Assembly (NCBI GenBank): GCA_015179045.1 | Contig: WHUZ01000023.1 | Span: 186,001 to 250,000 of the forward strand | Source: Kalaharituber pfeilii | Taxonomy: Eukaryota; Ascomycota; Pezizomycetes; Pezizales; Pezizaceae | Reading direction: 5' to 3' | DNA length: 64,000 nt | Part shown: piece after piece, positions 13,301-27,247 of the stretch | Numbering within the stretch: position 1 is the first letter of the stretch | Layout: the number at the start of each line of letters is the position of its first letter | Position numbers and translations under genes: made by a program | Notes under the pieces: model-generated | What the model was told of the DNA's origin: nothing | What the model saw: the letters and a program-made list of their open reading frames with translations, nothing else | Database searches by the model: none

Positions 13301-15040
13301 AAGCATGCCCCCTTGCTGGGTTCGCCATCTCTGACGAAAAGTCTATCCCCTAGACGCTGCCTCCTAAGAAACCTTCGCCGTCGGGCTCTTTGTCCCGAGC
13401 TGTTAATAATTGTAAGTCTCTCCCATACTCCTCCCTACCGCTCTTTCAACTTGAAGTGTTCTTGTCTAATATTCGCCTGCAACATTCTGGTCTCCCTCGT
13501 CAAGGGCCTGTTCCAACGCCTACGCAAGCACCGCTTTGGCCGCGTCCGCGCACCCTTTACGTCAGAGAAGTCTGTCCAGTGCAACCTATTTGTATTACCC
13601 CAATATACTGCGCCAACAGAGTTACTATTCTTTTCTCCAATACCAGTGCAGATTCGGCTTTAAAATCCAGAGGTACTACCTACTCATCGACGAGGGCAGG
13701 TGACGTACCTGGACATGGTATTTTGGAACGACTATCTCAAGGCAATCGACACTACGAGCCCGCACTACGTCGTCATGTTCTCCAACTATAGCTCTCCAGG
13801 GGCCAACCTGCCAGGTCCGCTGACGCACCAGTCGCTTTTCCGGATGACTGACGGACGCGTCATACCAATGTATATCTCTGCAGCCGTACGCTTCTGAATT
13901 CGGTGATGAGGGCTATGACAACCCGGGGATCGGTTTGCTCCTCACTTGCGATAATACTTGAACGTAATGACGCCGTGGAATGCCAGCCAGCAGCAAGAAA
14001 CGCAAGTCCTCCTTGACCAATGTCTCCTACGGGGCCTGTGGCACTCCACCCAAGGGTATGTGGGTGTATTTAAGTTGCTTTTCGAGCAGTTTCGTTGCAC
14101 TATCACACGTGAGAGACCGTATCAGACTCTCACGAAGACCTCCAGACGGGCTCTTTCGGGATCACCGGTGCTGGAATTGCTGAGGGTACATCTCTGGTGC
14201 CGTGTGGGGTTCCCGCGCCCTGAGGAAATGCAGAACCCAGTCATCGCAGGGATGTTGCCGTTCGTGTTTCAGCACAAGTATGTTTTCAAGGCGAGAGACG
14301 TGGTAGGCGGACGAGTAGGAATGTGCTGAGGCTTCGCTCTGAGCGGGGTTGATTGCACTCAGATTTACCCCGCATACGAGAGCATGGGTAGACGATGATC
14401 GGATATTTGTGTTTCCCTCGTGGGTTCACGAGTGGTATTACTCGTGTGCATTGACTCCGTCGGCGGGGAGGTGACTCTTGATGAAACCGGCCTGGGCGCG
14501 TATTCCTCACTAGCAGCACTGACTGAGGTTCTAATCCGACGTTTCATGCCAACTCATCTCCGCTCAGGGCTCACCGCAGGCTTTCACCCCGGCCCGGCGC
14601 AGCATGGCGCTCCGTCGAGACCACCTATCCCGACGAATGGTGTTGAGCATATTTCAAGCTGTTCCCGAGCCTCGTCCAGCTAATCGCTAAATTCAACGAC
14701 ATCACATATCCGGCAGCACGCAATCAATATTCCAGACTTCTATCCTGCCCCGCGACGGTGGAGTTTCAAGATGGTGCGCGAGCGGGACCAGCTGGATGCG
14801 CACATGGCAAGATTTGCTCCAAGAAGCGGATATCATCGTTGCGTGGCCGGCGGCTTGATAGACGACTGACTTGTGGTGGACTTTCGGTCTTCCATCCCCC
14901 AAAGGCCAATGAAGGCGTATGTATGCGGGGCGCCTAGTACATCTGTGCTTCGAGAAAGAGCTTTCGTGAGGTGATGATGTACGATGCAGATTTAACTGTA
15001 TTGGCAATGTTTATGCTTGAGACGGAGTAAGGAGGGGAGA
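13300..15040 (+). pseudogene. Decayed CRN/RHS-type P-loop ATPase gene
   Basis: Homologous-looking pieces follow one another on the plus strand but in different frames, broken by stops and frameshifts. In order they are: RYYLLIDE, a Walker-B-like strand (about 13671-13694); after a one-base shift, TYLDMVFWNDYLKAID and SPHYVVMFSNYSSPG (13700-13897); GIGLLLTC (about 13929-13952); QETQVLLDQCLLRGLWHSTQ; GFPRPEEMQNPVIAGML (near 14208-14258); then FVFPSWVHEWYYSCAL (about 14408-14455) in another frame. This succession matches what I recall of a large fungal family of crinkler/RHS-like proteins, in which an AAA-like P-loop NTPase is followed by a C-terminal nuclease-like part. No Walker A motif is visible and the C-terminal part (about 14540-15040) is only weakly recognisable. 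The end points are approximate. The family is often multicopy and fast-decaying. I conclude the copy is dead because at least four frame changes occur within 1.7 kb. Confidence 0.7.
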
Positions 15041-18000
15041 GGCTTATATGGAGATTTTTGCCTTCTCTGTCTTGCAAACCAGTCTGAGCGAGGGTCCTGG
15101 CGCAGGCAGAAACAACGGTACTCCAGATTATCACTATGTCAGACGGAATTGTCATGCAGCCTGGATTGCAGTCCATTTTACCCTGCGCTCCTGGCCGTTG
15201 AAGCAGATCTTGCCCCATGCTGCTGTCATCTTGTCTTGCAGTGGAGGTTCGTACGGCACCCATGTTTACCCGTATATCGTACAGCACATACTCACACTTT
15301 GTTTTGCTTCCGTTAAGGCAATTCTAGCTTGCTTTAAATGATTCTGTTGTTTTGCGATAGCCCTCTCCCACTTGTGTCGTTCAAAGAAGAACGTAAAATA
15401 GACAATGGATTATTCTTCACATCTGTGCCACCAGACTAAAACACCTGCAGAAATCTAATACCGATTCCACGGCAGTGAAGGACTTGTACAGGAGTATGAG
15501 TACTGTCTCATACATAACCATCTTCACTTCAGACATCAGCATCCTCTACACACTTGACAGGCCACTAGTATGATAGCCCCTGCAGGCTGTAGCGTTGATG
15601 GTGCGCGACCTTCGTAAGTAGAGCCAGGGATGTATGCCTAAGAGCGCGGACCTGGGCGCAGCTCCGGGGTTTTCCTCTACGCTTAAGCTCAATAGATAGG
15701 TCAGGTGACATGCTAGCATGATTTAGGCATCGTCAGTTGACCTAAATTAAGTAGCATCAGTTAACTGTAATAAGGGGAGTGCGTATAATGTCATTCTCGA
15801 CCAGAAATTAGTGCCATAACGTAAGGGAGGGTCGTGGGTGTTCAATTCCTTGGAGATGGATTGAGGGTAATTAAACAGTGGATGAGTTCAGCGGCAACGA
15901 TGTACATTGTATTTTCTAAGGGTAAATTTCACTACATAAGAATTAAATTCAACACAGGAGAGACCCTTGAGAGTAACTTAACTTAACGTGGAGATTGAAT
16001 TGCGTAGCACAGAGGAACTGGACTCCGAGCGAGCACTTGCACACCGGCCAGGCTTTATTGCGCACCAAAAAAAAAGAGTAAAATTCAAAACAAGTTTACT
16101 GCGATTCTAATTCTCAATTGACCATCGATAGAATCTCTAACCTAACTCCTCAGAGATCATCGCTAGAGGCGGAGCATTACAGTCCATCTTATTTACTTCT
16201 AAGATGCCGGACAACCCTCTTCTACTACTCGATCAAACCGGGGGCCTCAATTCTACACCTTCGATGGCGCTTGTTGTTACCTCCATCACTAGAGATAACA
16301 CCATTCTACTCCAATCAAGGCATAGGTCGGTTCACAAAAGTAAAACAAAAGTTAGGCCTCTTGAACCGGCCATCCCCCTCACTGCTACACTTTAATCGCA
16401 CCGCATAACAGCATCTCATACATATCCCCTCTAGCATCCGTAACCGCACGCTCAACAGACTCTTGCTTAGCAGTCTTTTCCTCAATAATGCAAATTACCC
16501 CTTCATAGGTTGTCTACTCCCATGTATTTTTCTTTTTCGACCTTCTATTGTTTTTTGTTTATCCAATAATTTATCGTTATCTATTCCTTATACCTCATAC
16601 TAATGGCAGTTTCATTGTGAGTATCATGGGCTTTGCCTTCATGCTGTACTGAGCACGTTTCTGGCTAGTCACGTTACAGGCTTGTTGGAGCTTGTAGGTA
16701 CACGGAGCTTAAGCATGCGGGTACATATTGAGCGCCAGACGAACCAGGTCTGTAAACATGGTCGGTGAAAGAGGCCCGGCTGAGGTAGGTATCAATTCCA
16801 GAGCAAGAGATGTGTACATTTAGAAAGTAAACAAACGAATAACGTATGGGTACATTGGGGTTAAACTGTGGAGATTTAATTGCTGAGTACGTCAAGGGGA
16901 TTAAACTGAAGGCGGCAGTTGTGACTACACGCCGTTGTGGGCACAATGGGGTTCGATGTGGATTGTGAACGACTGCTCATCCTATAGCAATTGAAAGATC
17001 CAGAAGCCCCAAGTGGTAAGTCCACGCAAGAACGCCATGATTCGTGAAACCAACTAGCTAAATGCTTCTTGGGCTTTTATTATATCACCATGGTCATTTC
17101 ATGACTAGATCTCAACAGTCTCGAAAATAAAGAACCCTTATTGAGGTGAGAGCAATATCTTTCATTTGAGTGAGGGGGTGTCTTTCCTCATGTCCCTTGT
17201 CACTCTTTGTTAGATCCTCTTATCCAGGTACGAGAATTCCTTCTCTAGCCCTTCGAACGTTCATTCTTTCAGGCTTAGTCAACTGCCATCTTCTCCCTCC
17301 ATCAGCTGGAGGGCCTTGGCATGAAATCACATCATACTATTCCTTTCCCAGTAACCTACTACTTAGTCCACTGAATCTAACGGCCCGTACCACGACCGAG
17401 CTCGATACTGGCACACCCGTTTCTCCGGAAGACCCTCTAATTGAACGTTTTCACACACTTTACTAACTTTTTAATTCAGTGGTCCCTCAATATCTCAATA
17501 TTGCTGGGCTGTTGGGATTAAGGGGACTCTTTGAATAGCCATCCCCATCCACCAAGTATCCAATGCCCTGCAAAGGGCCGAACTCCAGGTAGGTTGCTGA
17601 GTACTCAATTGCAATCTCATGAGCATCTGGAAAAGCTTGCCTAGTCTGGTTGCAAAGCTTATCGAGCCTTTATCCGGAGAGATCTCTCTGGTCATGGCAA
17701 TACAGACTAGATCAAGCCAATACAACAGTGATACAGAAAGATATTACAGGGATTGAGACTTTCAAGTACGGCATCTACTAACATTTCTCCTATTACTGTA
17801 TTCTAATTACAACTAGCAAGTTGTGGTCATACGTGTTGTAGACAGAAATTTTCGTCTACGGAGCGCACTTAATACGTGCAAACAATCCTATAGTCCCGTG
17901 TCCAGTACTCAAGGGCATTTTCAGCAAATCATGAAGTCAAAAAAAGCTTGTATCCTCGGATACGCAGAGACGCTTCTATTCTCTCATTGTGAAGTATCAA

Positions 18001-21000
18001 AGAACGAGCTCATGGGCACTAATATACTGAAGTAAGCCAGCAACAATTGACAGTGGATGAGTTGGGGCTGCATGATTACATTACTTCGCCTCTATGATGA
18101 TTTGGATTACCCTCTAGCCTAGAAGGAGGTCAATGTCATACCAATGGAGGTAGCCCTTCAAAATAGTGTGTTTGTAATGAGAAAGATGACTCACTGGCTG
18201 TAAAGCTGGTTATAAGTAATCGCGTAGGAACGACTCCGTACCCATGGATTGAGCAACTGAGCACGCGAGCAGGCAGCTCCAGACTTGGTCACAGTTGCCG
18301 TCGCAATATCGCGGTTTTGGCAGTCAGGGTCATCTCCAACACTCCGATGGTTCCGCGTTTCATCCACTGCCAAGACGTAACAGGGCAAGGGCGAGTCCCC
18401 TGGCGCATCTTCCAAGGGAGCAGGGCTGTTGCAGGAACTCGCAGTTCCAGACTGGGAACTCGCCCCGAAACAGCTACAGAATCGAACCTACTGAAGCTCG
18501 CACAATCGTTTTACATGTCTCCTTTAATTTATATACACAGATTCGCATCTGCATCTCAATACCAGGTATGGACTATAGGCGATACGCCCCAGAACGGTCG
18601 AGACTGCTAGAAAGGAACTAAATGAATCGGCAATATTGAATGGGGAATAGTGAGCCCCCCTGTCAATTCATTTATATATGGCGCCTATACCCCAGAATTT
18701 GTCTTCTTTCCTTTCTTTCTCTTCTGGCAATGGTGCAGGATTGTTTGGGCACGTTCTGTTTCAAATATTGCTTTGTTTCTTCGTTTAGGTCTGTGACCAC
18801 CTTTGAATATATTCTATTTCGACAGGGTCGATCTTATTTAGTTTTATTTCATTTACCATTTTTATTTATACTTCGGCACCTTCCGTGACTATATCTGAGG
18901 TTCATTGACTCGCGGTACTACCAGGACCAAAAATTCAATAAGTGGAAAAGACTAGAAAGGGAGACATAACGAATTTCTTCCTTTCGTTAAACTCTCTTCC
19001 TTGAATTATCTATTCAAGTTATCAGCAGCAATAAAACCGAGTGCATCACGTCTTACGACAGGCCAATACATCAAAACCAGAAGATGCATCTATTTTCCAA
19101 CTTATCCAGTGTTCACCTGCATCTGAGGGACTTTTATTGAGCAATCCATGCAATTGAAGAGTCGCATGAGATGTATCCTACTGCCTTACTACAGAGAAAC
19201 AGGAGGAACAGGTGACATGGGCATACTCTATGATATATATGCAGACTTGGGCAGCTTACGTGATGAACAGTGCAAAAACATCAAATTGAGTGGAATGACC
19301 CTTTGGAGGCATTGGCCACCTGCAGAGGAATGGTTATACTGTCATTAAAAAGAAACCGGATATTGAACCAACAAGTTTGACAGAGTGTGTGTGGCTTCCG
19401 GGTAGAGGCGTCAAGACTCGCAGGGTAAATATGATTATGTGTTCCATTTCCTAGAAAGCAGAATGTACAAGCTGATGCTTCCAAGATCGGTCTGCATGGC
19501 CCCGAACACTTGATGGAAAACATGATAGCACCCATAACACTGTACTCTTTCCTAGTCTGGGGAGTGGGTACATGCGGCGGAATGGCCTGTGGGTCAAGAG
19601 GGCAACAGAATGAGGTACTATAGCCCTATTACGTGGATAAATCATGAGAGGGGGTTAGAAGTGTCCAGAAATGTAAATTTTTTTCATTTTGGTCATTTCT
19701 TTTCGCTTGTGGTTTTTTTTTTTTCTTTGAAAAATCCGCTGTACCACTGAGAACGCTAACCCCACCTCTCGGCTTCCCCTAGGCCATGTTCTAGCTGAAC
19801 ACCACATCTTGCGCCTTCCTGGTTTCCAGGATACAAATTCCGATCCCTCGCCGGGAGTGGTGTCCGTCTCACATTAGATACACTGACCTCCTCTCTATCT
19901 CGGCAATACCTGTTAGGAATTCTGTGTTCCAGCTTGGTTAGCTAGCCCTAGTGACTATCTTCCTGCGTATGCCTTGAGGTGCTTTGCTTCACTGGAGCCC
20001 TTCTGTCCCTGCACCGGTAGGACGTGTTAATACGAGCCTATAAGATGCGCTATGCGTGCTGGCCTCAGGACGGAACTACCAGTGTTTACTCAGCTATACT
20101 TGAGGGGATTGCGGTGGCTCTGATAAATTCTGCGTGAGAACAGGATTCTGTTGTATGTCTGCCGGTGTATTGCTTGGAGCATTGGGTGGGTGTAGAAAGG
20201 TGCTCAGCTACCCCTCAATAGCCGAGAAGTATCTCCAATAGGCAGACAATGCTAACTCGTGACTATGGAATCTGGTGCTAAAGAAATAACCGGTCTGACA
20301 CGGCAGTCAACAAATTATCACCTTATGAGGACAATGTATATGGCCAGATATGTCCATCTATGGGCAGATCCAGGACCCGTGGGGTTTGCAAATGAACAGA
20401 GTGGACTAGAAAAAGGGTCCAGTAGAATGATGGTAAGCACAGGGTACATGATAATGTGCGTGTGGCCGTGTTGTGGAGGTTCATGGGCCAGTGAACTACG
20501 GAGCTCAAGATAATCCTGATGACGATAGATGAAGATAGGGCAGTCATAGTGGAATATTAATTACATAGAGCTAGTTAAGGATTATCTGTTTCATGTTTGG
20601 TATGCTGCACTGGACGTATAGACGATGCACAGATTTACTCTATCATGTTCAAGAAAAGCAATGAAAAGCAATGAAAGAACCATACATTTGAGTTGTTTGC
20701 TTTTGTGTTCCAGTCCCAGCATTGTACAGAATTGGGCCTGTCAGTTGCTGAAATGCAGAGGCCCTTGACAAGTGCATTTTTCTGTTACCTCCGTGGCGTA
20801 TTTGCAACCCTATAGATATTCATGCACATTATCTTGTTTGAGACTAGCTTTATATGTCTTGTCTGGCATATGTTGACCCATTTGCACTTTACAAGCTAGG
20901 TGTCATTAACCAAATTCAAACTAGTATTACAATCACCTCTTCACGTAAATAATGGGATGGAATACAAAACACGTCCTCAACCAAGCACACAGGTCCTGCA

Positions 21001-23527
21001 AGGCACACGCTATTGGGTGTAGGAACAATGTCAGCTGTAGACTGAGACGTTTTTGGATTTGAAGGCAGTGGACGAATGGGATTGAAGCTGTGGGGAGAGT
21101 TTGTTGGGGTGTATGAATTACCCTGAAAATTGCTTTGAAAGTGACGAAGGCTGACAACAATATTGTAAACTGCATATGAGATGATATCAGGTGAAATGAC
21201 TAATCAGGTCTGTCCAAGTAAATAATGCGTATGGAGATATCATATATCATATTTTCCATTATAGATATGCGGGAATGTTGTAAAATGGTATATTTTGATG
21301 ATCATGTCCTGGGTGCAAATGTATACAAGTGTTGTCGAAACCTGTAAGGATCCAGTAGCCTCGTGCACCCAAAAGGTGACTAGCTGTAGTGGAGTGGGCT
21401 AGAAAGGATTTGCCAAACATTTATATGAATTCAAGGGACATCTTCAGGGTTTAGCACTTGCACTATCATATGTTGAGGTTGAAACTCAATCATGATCATA
21501 CATGTACCCATAGAAAAGACATAAATGAGCATTATCCTTGCTTCAAGGCTTACATAGCTCATCTTTAGTTCTTCCTTTGTGTGCAAATGTTTACCTGGCA
21601 CCCCTACACTTTGCTTTATTGTGGGAGATACTAAATTCATATGTGCCAAGTATTTCACAATGTAGCATGACGCCAGGTTGAAGAATATGCTTATCGAACC
21701 AAATCAAACTTTCTGAGTGATATTATTCTTTTCATCATATAACTTTATGAACGATCAAGAAATAGCTAGCTGTACTAGTACCGACTCTGCTAATGCGAGT
21801 CTACATCATATGATGCCATTACCCTGAACAAAAGTAACTCCAATGTGTAGTCCTATGCCCGATCGAGCGTAGGCATCGAAGCAGTTCCACTTCCGGTAAG
21901 TCCAGGAAGCGTACATTGCATTACGTCGAACTGAAACCTTCAAGCTTCGAATTCCTTCTGTTCCTCTACGTTTAACTTGCCTAGACACTCGGATTCGTCG
22001 TCAGGCCGCTTTCGTTTCTCTGTCGAGCCTCATGAACAGCATCATATCAGACCATGATCAACACAACTGCATACACTGTGAGTAAACATAGCTACGCATG
22101 CATCCTCTATCGAATGAGACAGAATCAGCTCAAAATTTGATTGAGAGTTTCGACTTCGCCTCATCCTCTCTTCCATTCTATCACCAGATTTTTCATCCGA
22201 TACCGGCGATGATGCAGAGGTACAGATATGCCAGGGTTTTGTAAGACATACAGAACGCCACAGTGTTACTGCACCGGCACAAGGATGCAGCAGCGGTAGA
22301 GGAGTGGGTGCGGCATGCACATTGTAATTTCCTGCTGCCTAACTGAGGTACTGGATGGGTCAGCCTCCACCAGTGAGCTGTCAAGGCCAGCTTTTTCTTG
22401 GAGTATGGACGTCAGGCAGGTTCCTAACCTTCGGTAAAAAATTTTAACGTTAGCCTTTTTTCGTTTTTATCTTTATACTTATTTTTTTCAGGGATCCCGA
22501 CTCAGATGGTATGGCCTTGCTCGGTTGGGAGGATAGGAGGTGAGATTGGTTAAAGTAGACAGCTGTCTATCAGTGAACTAATGAACCTTGACTACAGTTT
22601 ACACTGTGAAGAAGCGATACAAGGGGACTTCCAAAAACCATAGGTGAGGTAACTAATTTCACAATTTCTCCACCCACCCACCCCCGCACCGTCATGGTTC
22701 CCCTCTTCCAGCTTCGCGGTTATTCATTGACCTCAGCAGACCGGTGAGTTTTATAATTGGTTATTAGAGGAATAGAGGGCGCATTTACGCTAGGAGTTCA
22801 GGACTTGAAATAAGGGCACTTTGATAGATGAGACAAATATGTCTACTGGCCACCAATCGTAACAAGAACTACCTATAAAGTCAGGGACTTCCATGCACTT
22901 TTTTGAAGTTGACCTTCTCGATGAAGATAGATGCGGATGAGGCCTGACGTCATTATGCATATGAGGTACTACGCATCTGAGTGCGATTCACTGTTGGATA
23001 AATTCCAGCAGGTCTCTTCATACGAAGGTTTTTTCCTTGTAAAATGCCTTAGTGACGTTTGGGAGAATAGAAGAGCTCACGACGATCATGCGAATACCAA
23101 GCTAATTCCCAGACTGTCGTGTTCTAGAGACAGTCGACGTCAACGTACATACATGAACTTCAATATACACCTGTAGTTCAATGAAGACCCGTCGCCAAGT
23201 TATCACCCAGAGGTCATGATGTTTTTCCTACCCGCGCCAAAATTGAAGCTCTGGATAGCGACAAATCTAAAGAAAAAATGAAGATAACTCTAAAGTAGCA
23301 CATAACATGGAAGGACTCACTTGGGCGAGGCAACACATTAAGAAATGTCCTGATCATGGCAAGGGTCATCAATCACCATAATAAGTATGACTGGGTTTTT
23401 CATTGCTCATTACTTGGCCACTATCGCGCATGGCACTTGCGGCTCTTTCATTCTCATCTAATATTAAAATGGATGGCAGCTACAACATCAGCGAGGCTGT
23501 GCACACCCCTGGTGGTTGGCATTCACC

Positions 23528-23545
23528 TGCATGCACGTGCATGCA
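23528..23545. repeat. 18-bp perfect palindrome centred on CACGTG
   Basis: The sequence tgcatgcacgtgcatgca equals its own reverse complement and contains an E-box core (CACGTG), the site type bound by bHLH factors such as Cbf1 in fungi. No gene is near, so a regulatory role is unsupported. Confidence 0.8.
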
Positions 23546-25143
23546 CGCTGCGTTGTATCGCACCACCACAATGTTTCGATTTAAATTACTTCCGACGGCC
23601 AAGTGCCAAATCAAATTTTTTTTCGCATTTTTCAGAAGCCGATGTCGTGTCCATAGGGCCTAGTAGAGGTTCCGATGTATTAACGGGAAGCTAGATTTCT
23701 AACAAGAAAACGCGGACAACAATGAGAGCATATTACCATCCGCTGTCTTCGTTGTAGCCTGCATTTGGTTTCCCCGAGCCTGGCGCAGCGGGCTAGAGTC
23801 ACATTAGGTGGCCGCGGACAAGGCTGTCTGGAGTGAATGTCTGTTACATAAAACGCTTTCTGGTTTTTTGGACGTTCTTTTTGCTTCAGCTGCTTAGGGA
23901 TCGCCACTCATACTTACTAGGTTATTCACCTCGATGTGTGTGGGTTTAAGCTTGTGGGTGTGGGAGTTTGTTATTGTATGGATTGGAGGAGCAATTGGAT
24001 GATTGTTGTTTAACTTAAGGAGCATTGTTGGCTGAACGATAGTGTCAGTTCTATGCGAGTGGACTACAGTCAATAATACAATGGATGTAGCGCAGGAGAG
24101 GAAATGCTGTGGCTGTGAATGCATAATCAATACAATACAATACTGTACAGATTAGTGTTCTCGGAATTAATCGCTGGATTCAATGATCCTTTACGGTGCA
24201 CTCCGGAGATGCTTAACGTTATAGTCCCGAGTAAGTAATACAACCCGATCAATAATCTTGCTGGTTATGTGAGGCTATCATGAAATGAATCATGTGGCAT
24301 TGCATGCAACAATTGCACGGATTCTTGTATAACTTTCAGATCTATGTTTGACATCTTAACGCATGTCGTCAAATTAGTCTTTTATCGCTTTTATCGGACA
24401 CGAAACTTTAGCCTTAGCCGTCTGACCGTGTCACCTCTACCGCCGGACTCGCCAAAATTCCGCGTATTCCGCGTATCGGCACTGGGCGATAACCTTGCCA
24501 GCCTTGTCCTCGTCGCTGCCCCCCGATATAGAGCACCGGTAATCGGCGGCCGGCGACGGATATGTCAGAAATGTCAAGTTTCAACAGGTGGCCTTGCACG
24601 CCCTGATTTATGTTTGGAAACGAGGCCCGCATCCGGTTTGGTGTCAAACATACGTATGGCAAGGCAACGGAGCCTTGATGACTGAGGCATAAGCTTAGGC
24701 AGCAATGCGACACACATTACTTACCCCACATACAACGCGACGCACGTAGGGATGAGAGGAGGCTAGATCTGCACTGGGAGATTAATTTCAGTTGACGTTG
24801 TTTGGGCTGGTGGGCGGGCTGAGAGGCCAAACCTAATTCCAACGTCAACAATGCTGTGAGCAAGGACCTAAGCCGGATGAGGTAGGGAATTTCCGAATGG
24901 GGTAGTTAGGGAATGTTCAGTGGGGTCGTACAAGGGGAGCTAACAGGAACTATGTAAATGGTGACCGAGGTACAATAGGGATACGCGATGGTGGGACATC
25001 CCTTGAGATGGCATTACTGGTTTTGCTAGTGAGAGAAAAATCAACCTTTTTTTTCTGCTTCTTCCTCTTCCTTCCCCTCTTGATTATTTTTTCCTTCTTG
25101 TCCAGGGTTAAAGCGCACTGTCCTTCATTGCAGACGTAAATCT

Positions 25144-25163
25144 ATCTATAGTATACTATAGAT
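25144..25163. repeat. 20-bp perfect A/T-rich palindrome
   Basis: The sequence atctatagtatactatagat is identical to its reverse complement over 20 bp, with no spacer. It lies in gene-free DNA. Confidence 0.85.
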
Positions 25164-25293
25164 CTGCCGGCGACATTCCATACGCTGCGAGACTGGTATG
25201 CTGCAACCCTCATGCAATTATTAGTGTATTTTCGCGCTTAATTGGTTTTGGCAAATGGGGATAGGATTGTGCCGGGGAGGGGCATTGCGCTAC

Positions 25294-25321
25294 GCAAGCA
25301 AGCAAGCAAGCAAGCAAGCAA
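25294..25321. repeat. GCAA tetranucleotide microsatellite, about seven units
   Basis: Uninterrupted GCAA repeats on the plus strand (read as TTGC on the minus strand). Nothing nearby indicates a function. Confidence 0.9.
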
Positions 25322-27247
25322 CAATCGCAGCCACATGTAAGCGCTGTGCACCGACGCTGATGGATTCCATGGTAGGGATGTATTGTTTGGTGGAAGATGA
25401 GCAAGATACGAAGCAAGTCATGTATGTGCGTCTATGTAATATATAGTAGTATATGTGAAGTCTATGTATGTGGGTTTTTGGTGCAACCTACAAGGAAGAA
25501 TAAAGAGGCGAGTGTTGGTTGAATTTAGGCGCGATGGTGACAAACAGTACAGTACGGTGAGAAGCTATGGCCGTAGACTCTCACCTATTGCATTGCGCGG
25601 TTTAATGTATATATTCTGGGTTGATGTAGCCTTATTATTTACCAACAAGTATACTATTCTTTAAGCTTTACATGGAGGTTAGTGTAAGGGGAGGATTACC
25701 CTAGCTTACTCTATCCATGGGAAAATGGAGTACAACGTTACGAGTGGTGGAACGGGAAGGAAGCTAGTTGCGGATTCATTCAGAGATTGAATTTCTATAC
25801 ATGAAACATATATATTTAATTATCCACCCTCCCCACCTCCCTTCTCGTCCAGGAAAGGCAATCTCGAACCAGACCACCGCGGGAATGGCTCGTTCGGATG
25901 AGTGTTGTGCTTCTGTGTTTGCTTACGTTATGTGGTTATCCGAAGCTCACCGAGCGCGTGGACACTAGCACTCAGGAAGCTAACTGGTGGGATTTGGAGC
26001 GGGATCAAAGATTGGGGATGGCATGGGACGGAGCGCGGGTCCGTATTCGTAGATCTGAATTGTAGTCGCGTGGCGTCGTCGCGAGGGCAGGTGATTTGTG
26101 GCCCATTCAGCAAGTGTGGGACTTTACATAATTGCTTTGTAGACTCGGGGCTACGGCTAGGAGTGAGAGAGGGTCGGCGAGGCTAGGAACGAGAATAGGC
26201 CGAGACGGGAAATTGACTGGCTAAAGGAAATTCTAGTTAAATTGAGTGGATGGGAAGCTAGTATCTCCGGTTGACTCCGGCCGAGAGGATCAGTTAAGGA
26301 ATGTTCGGCTCTAGAAGCTCAAGCTGACTATGGCCTGATTAAACTCGAACTTCTAGGAGGATGGATAGAGATAGAGATGGAGCAGATGATGCCGGTGAGC
26401 CTGCGGTAAGCTGCTCTAGAGCCTGTGTAAGGTGGATCCGGGTCAAGTTGTTGTCAGCATGTTCTATCCAAGTGAACCATTTTATTTTTCTGATGTTCTA
26501 ACTATCAGCTGAGGGTGCCTTGTGTGCGCTTTGCGACACCATTAATGTGCTCTTGTGCTATTTGGAGAAATTAGAGTAAACAAAGCGCCCCGGAATTACT
26601 CTTTTCCACGAGATCATCCTTGAAACCTAGCGTACCACGTTTCTGGCTCCCCGCAACGTCCGACGAGATTTAAGTGCTCCTATTAATTCGGAACTCCGCT
26701 CGCGTAGAGTTTTTGTTTTTTGCTTTGTCTTTTCTCCTGCAAAGAGTTCCGTTTTCATTACTTTCCACACAGACTGATACACACATGCACATGCACCGTT
26801 ATTCAATGACTTATTTTTACTTTTTTTGGTAGCTTACCGTGGTCCAGGTCAATCCCGTCGTTCTAGCTTGTCGGTCTCTCGGATCGGAAGTTCGACCGAT
26901 CCACTATTTGATATAAACCTTTTTTTTTTTTTTTTTTTTTTCAAGTTTTACTTTTGTTTTTGGGAGAGTTTTGGTAGGTCTTTTTGCTGGTTTTTTACTT
27001 ATAAGGTTGAAACTATAAGCGGTGGGGCTCTTTTTCGGGCGGGACCGAACCGGTTGGATCCCAGATGGACGGGAAAACCCTTGCAGAACATATATCTATT
27101 TTTTTTGTTTGTCAAGTAACCGCAGTAAGTTGCTGGAAGGTCTTATAGAGAAAAGATTCCCAGACGGATAGATACATAGATTATTAAATTCTGGGTATAA
27201 CAGTTATTTTTTCTTTTGGTTAGATTGTACAAGGAATTGTTTAACCT

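Larger units (their letters stand above)
15041..26800. other. Gene-poor region, no gene found
   Basis: Nearly 12 kb in which all open frames are short (under about 115 codons), without recognisable motifs and without a continuous frame that splicing would restore. Local features are a T run at 19717-19730, an 18-bp palindrome at 23528-23545, a 20-bp palindrome at 25144-25163 and a GCAA tetranucleotide repeat at 25294-25321. Base composition is mixed, and I did not see the extreme TpA-rich character expected of heavily RIP-mutated repeats. Old transposon remnants are possible but cannot be identified by reading. Confidence 0.45.

Noticed and set aside
19730..19870. A patch with tRNA-like wording (gagaacgctaacc..ctcggc) followed by a formatted GATCCCTCGCC stretch
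   Set aside because: I could not fold a cloverleaf with matching acceptor stem and a proper GTTCRANNC box. No tRNA found elsewhere by eye either; tRNAscan-SE would decide.
25294..25321. GCAA array considered as a CRISPR-like or structured repeat
   Set aside because: Four-base units without spacers are a simple microsatellite.
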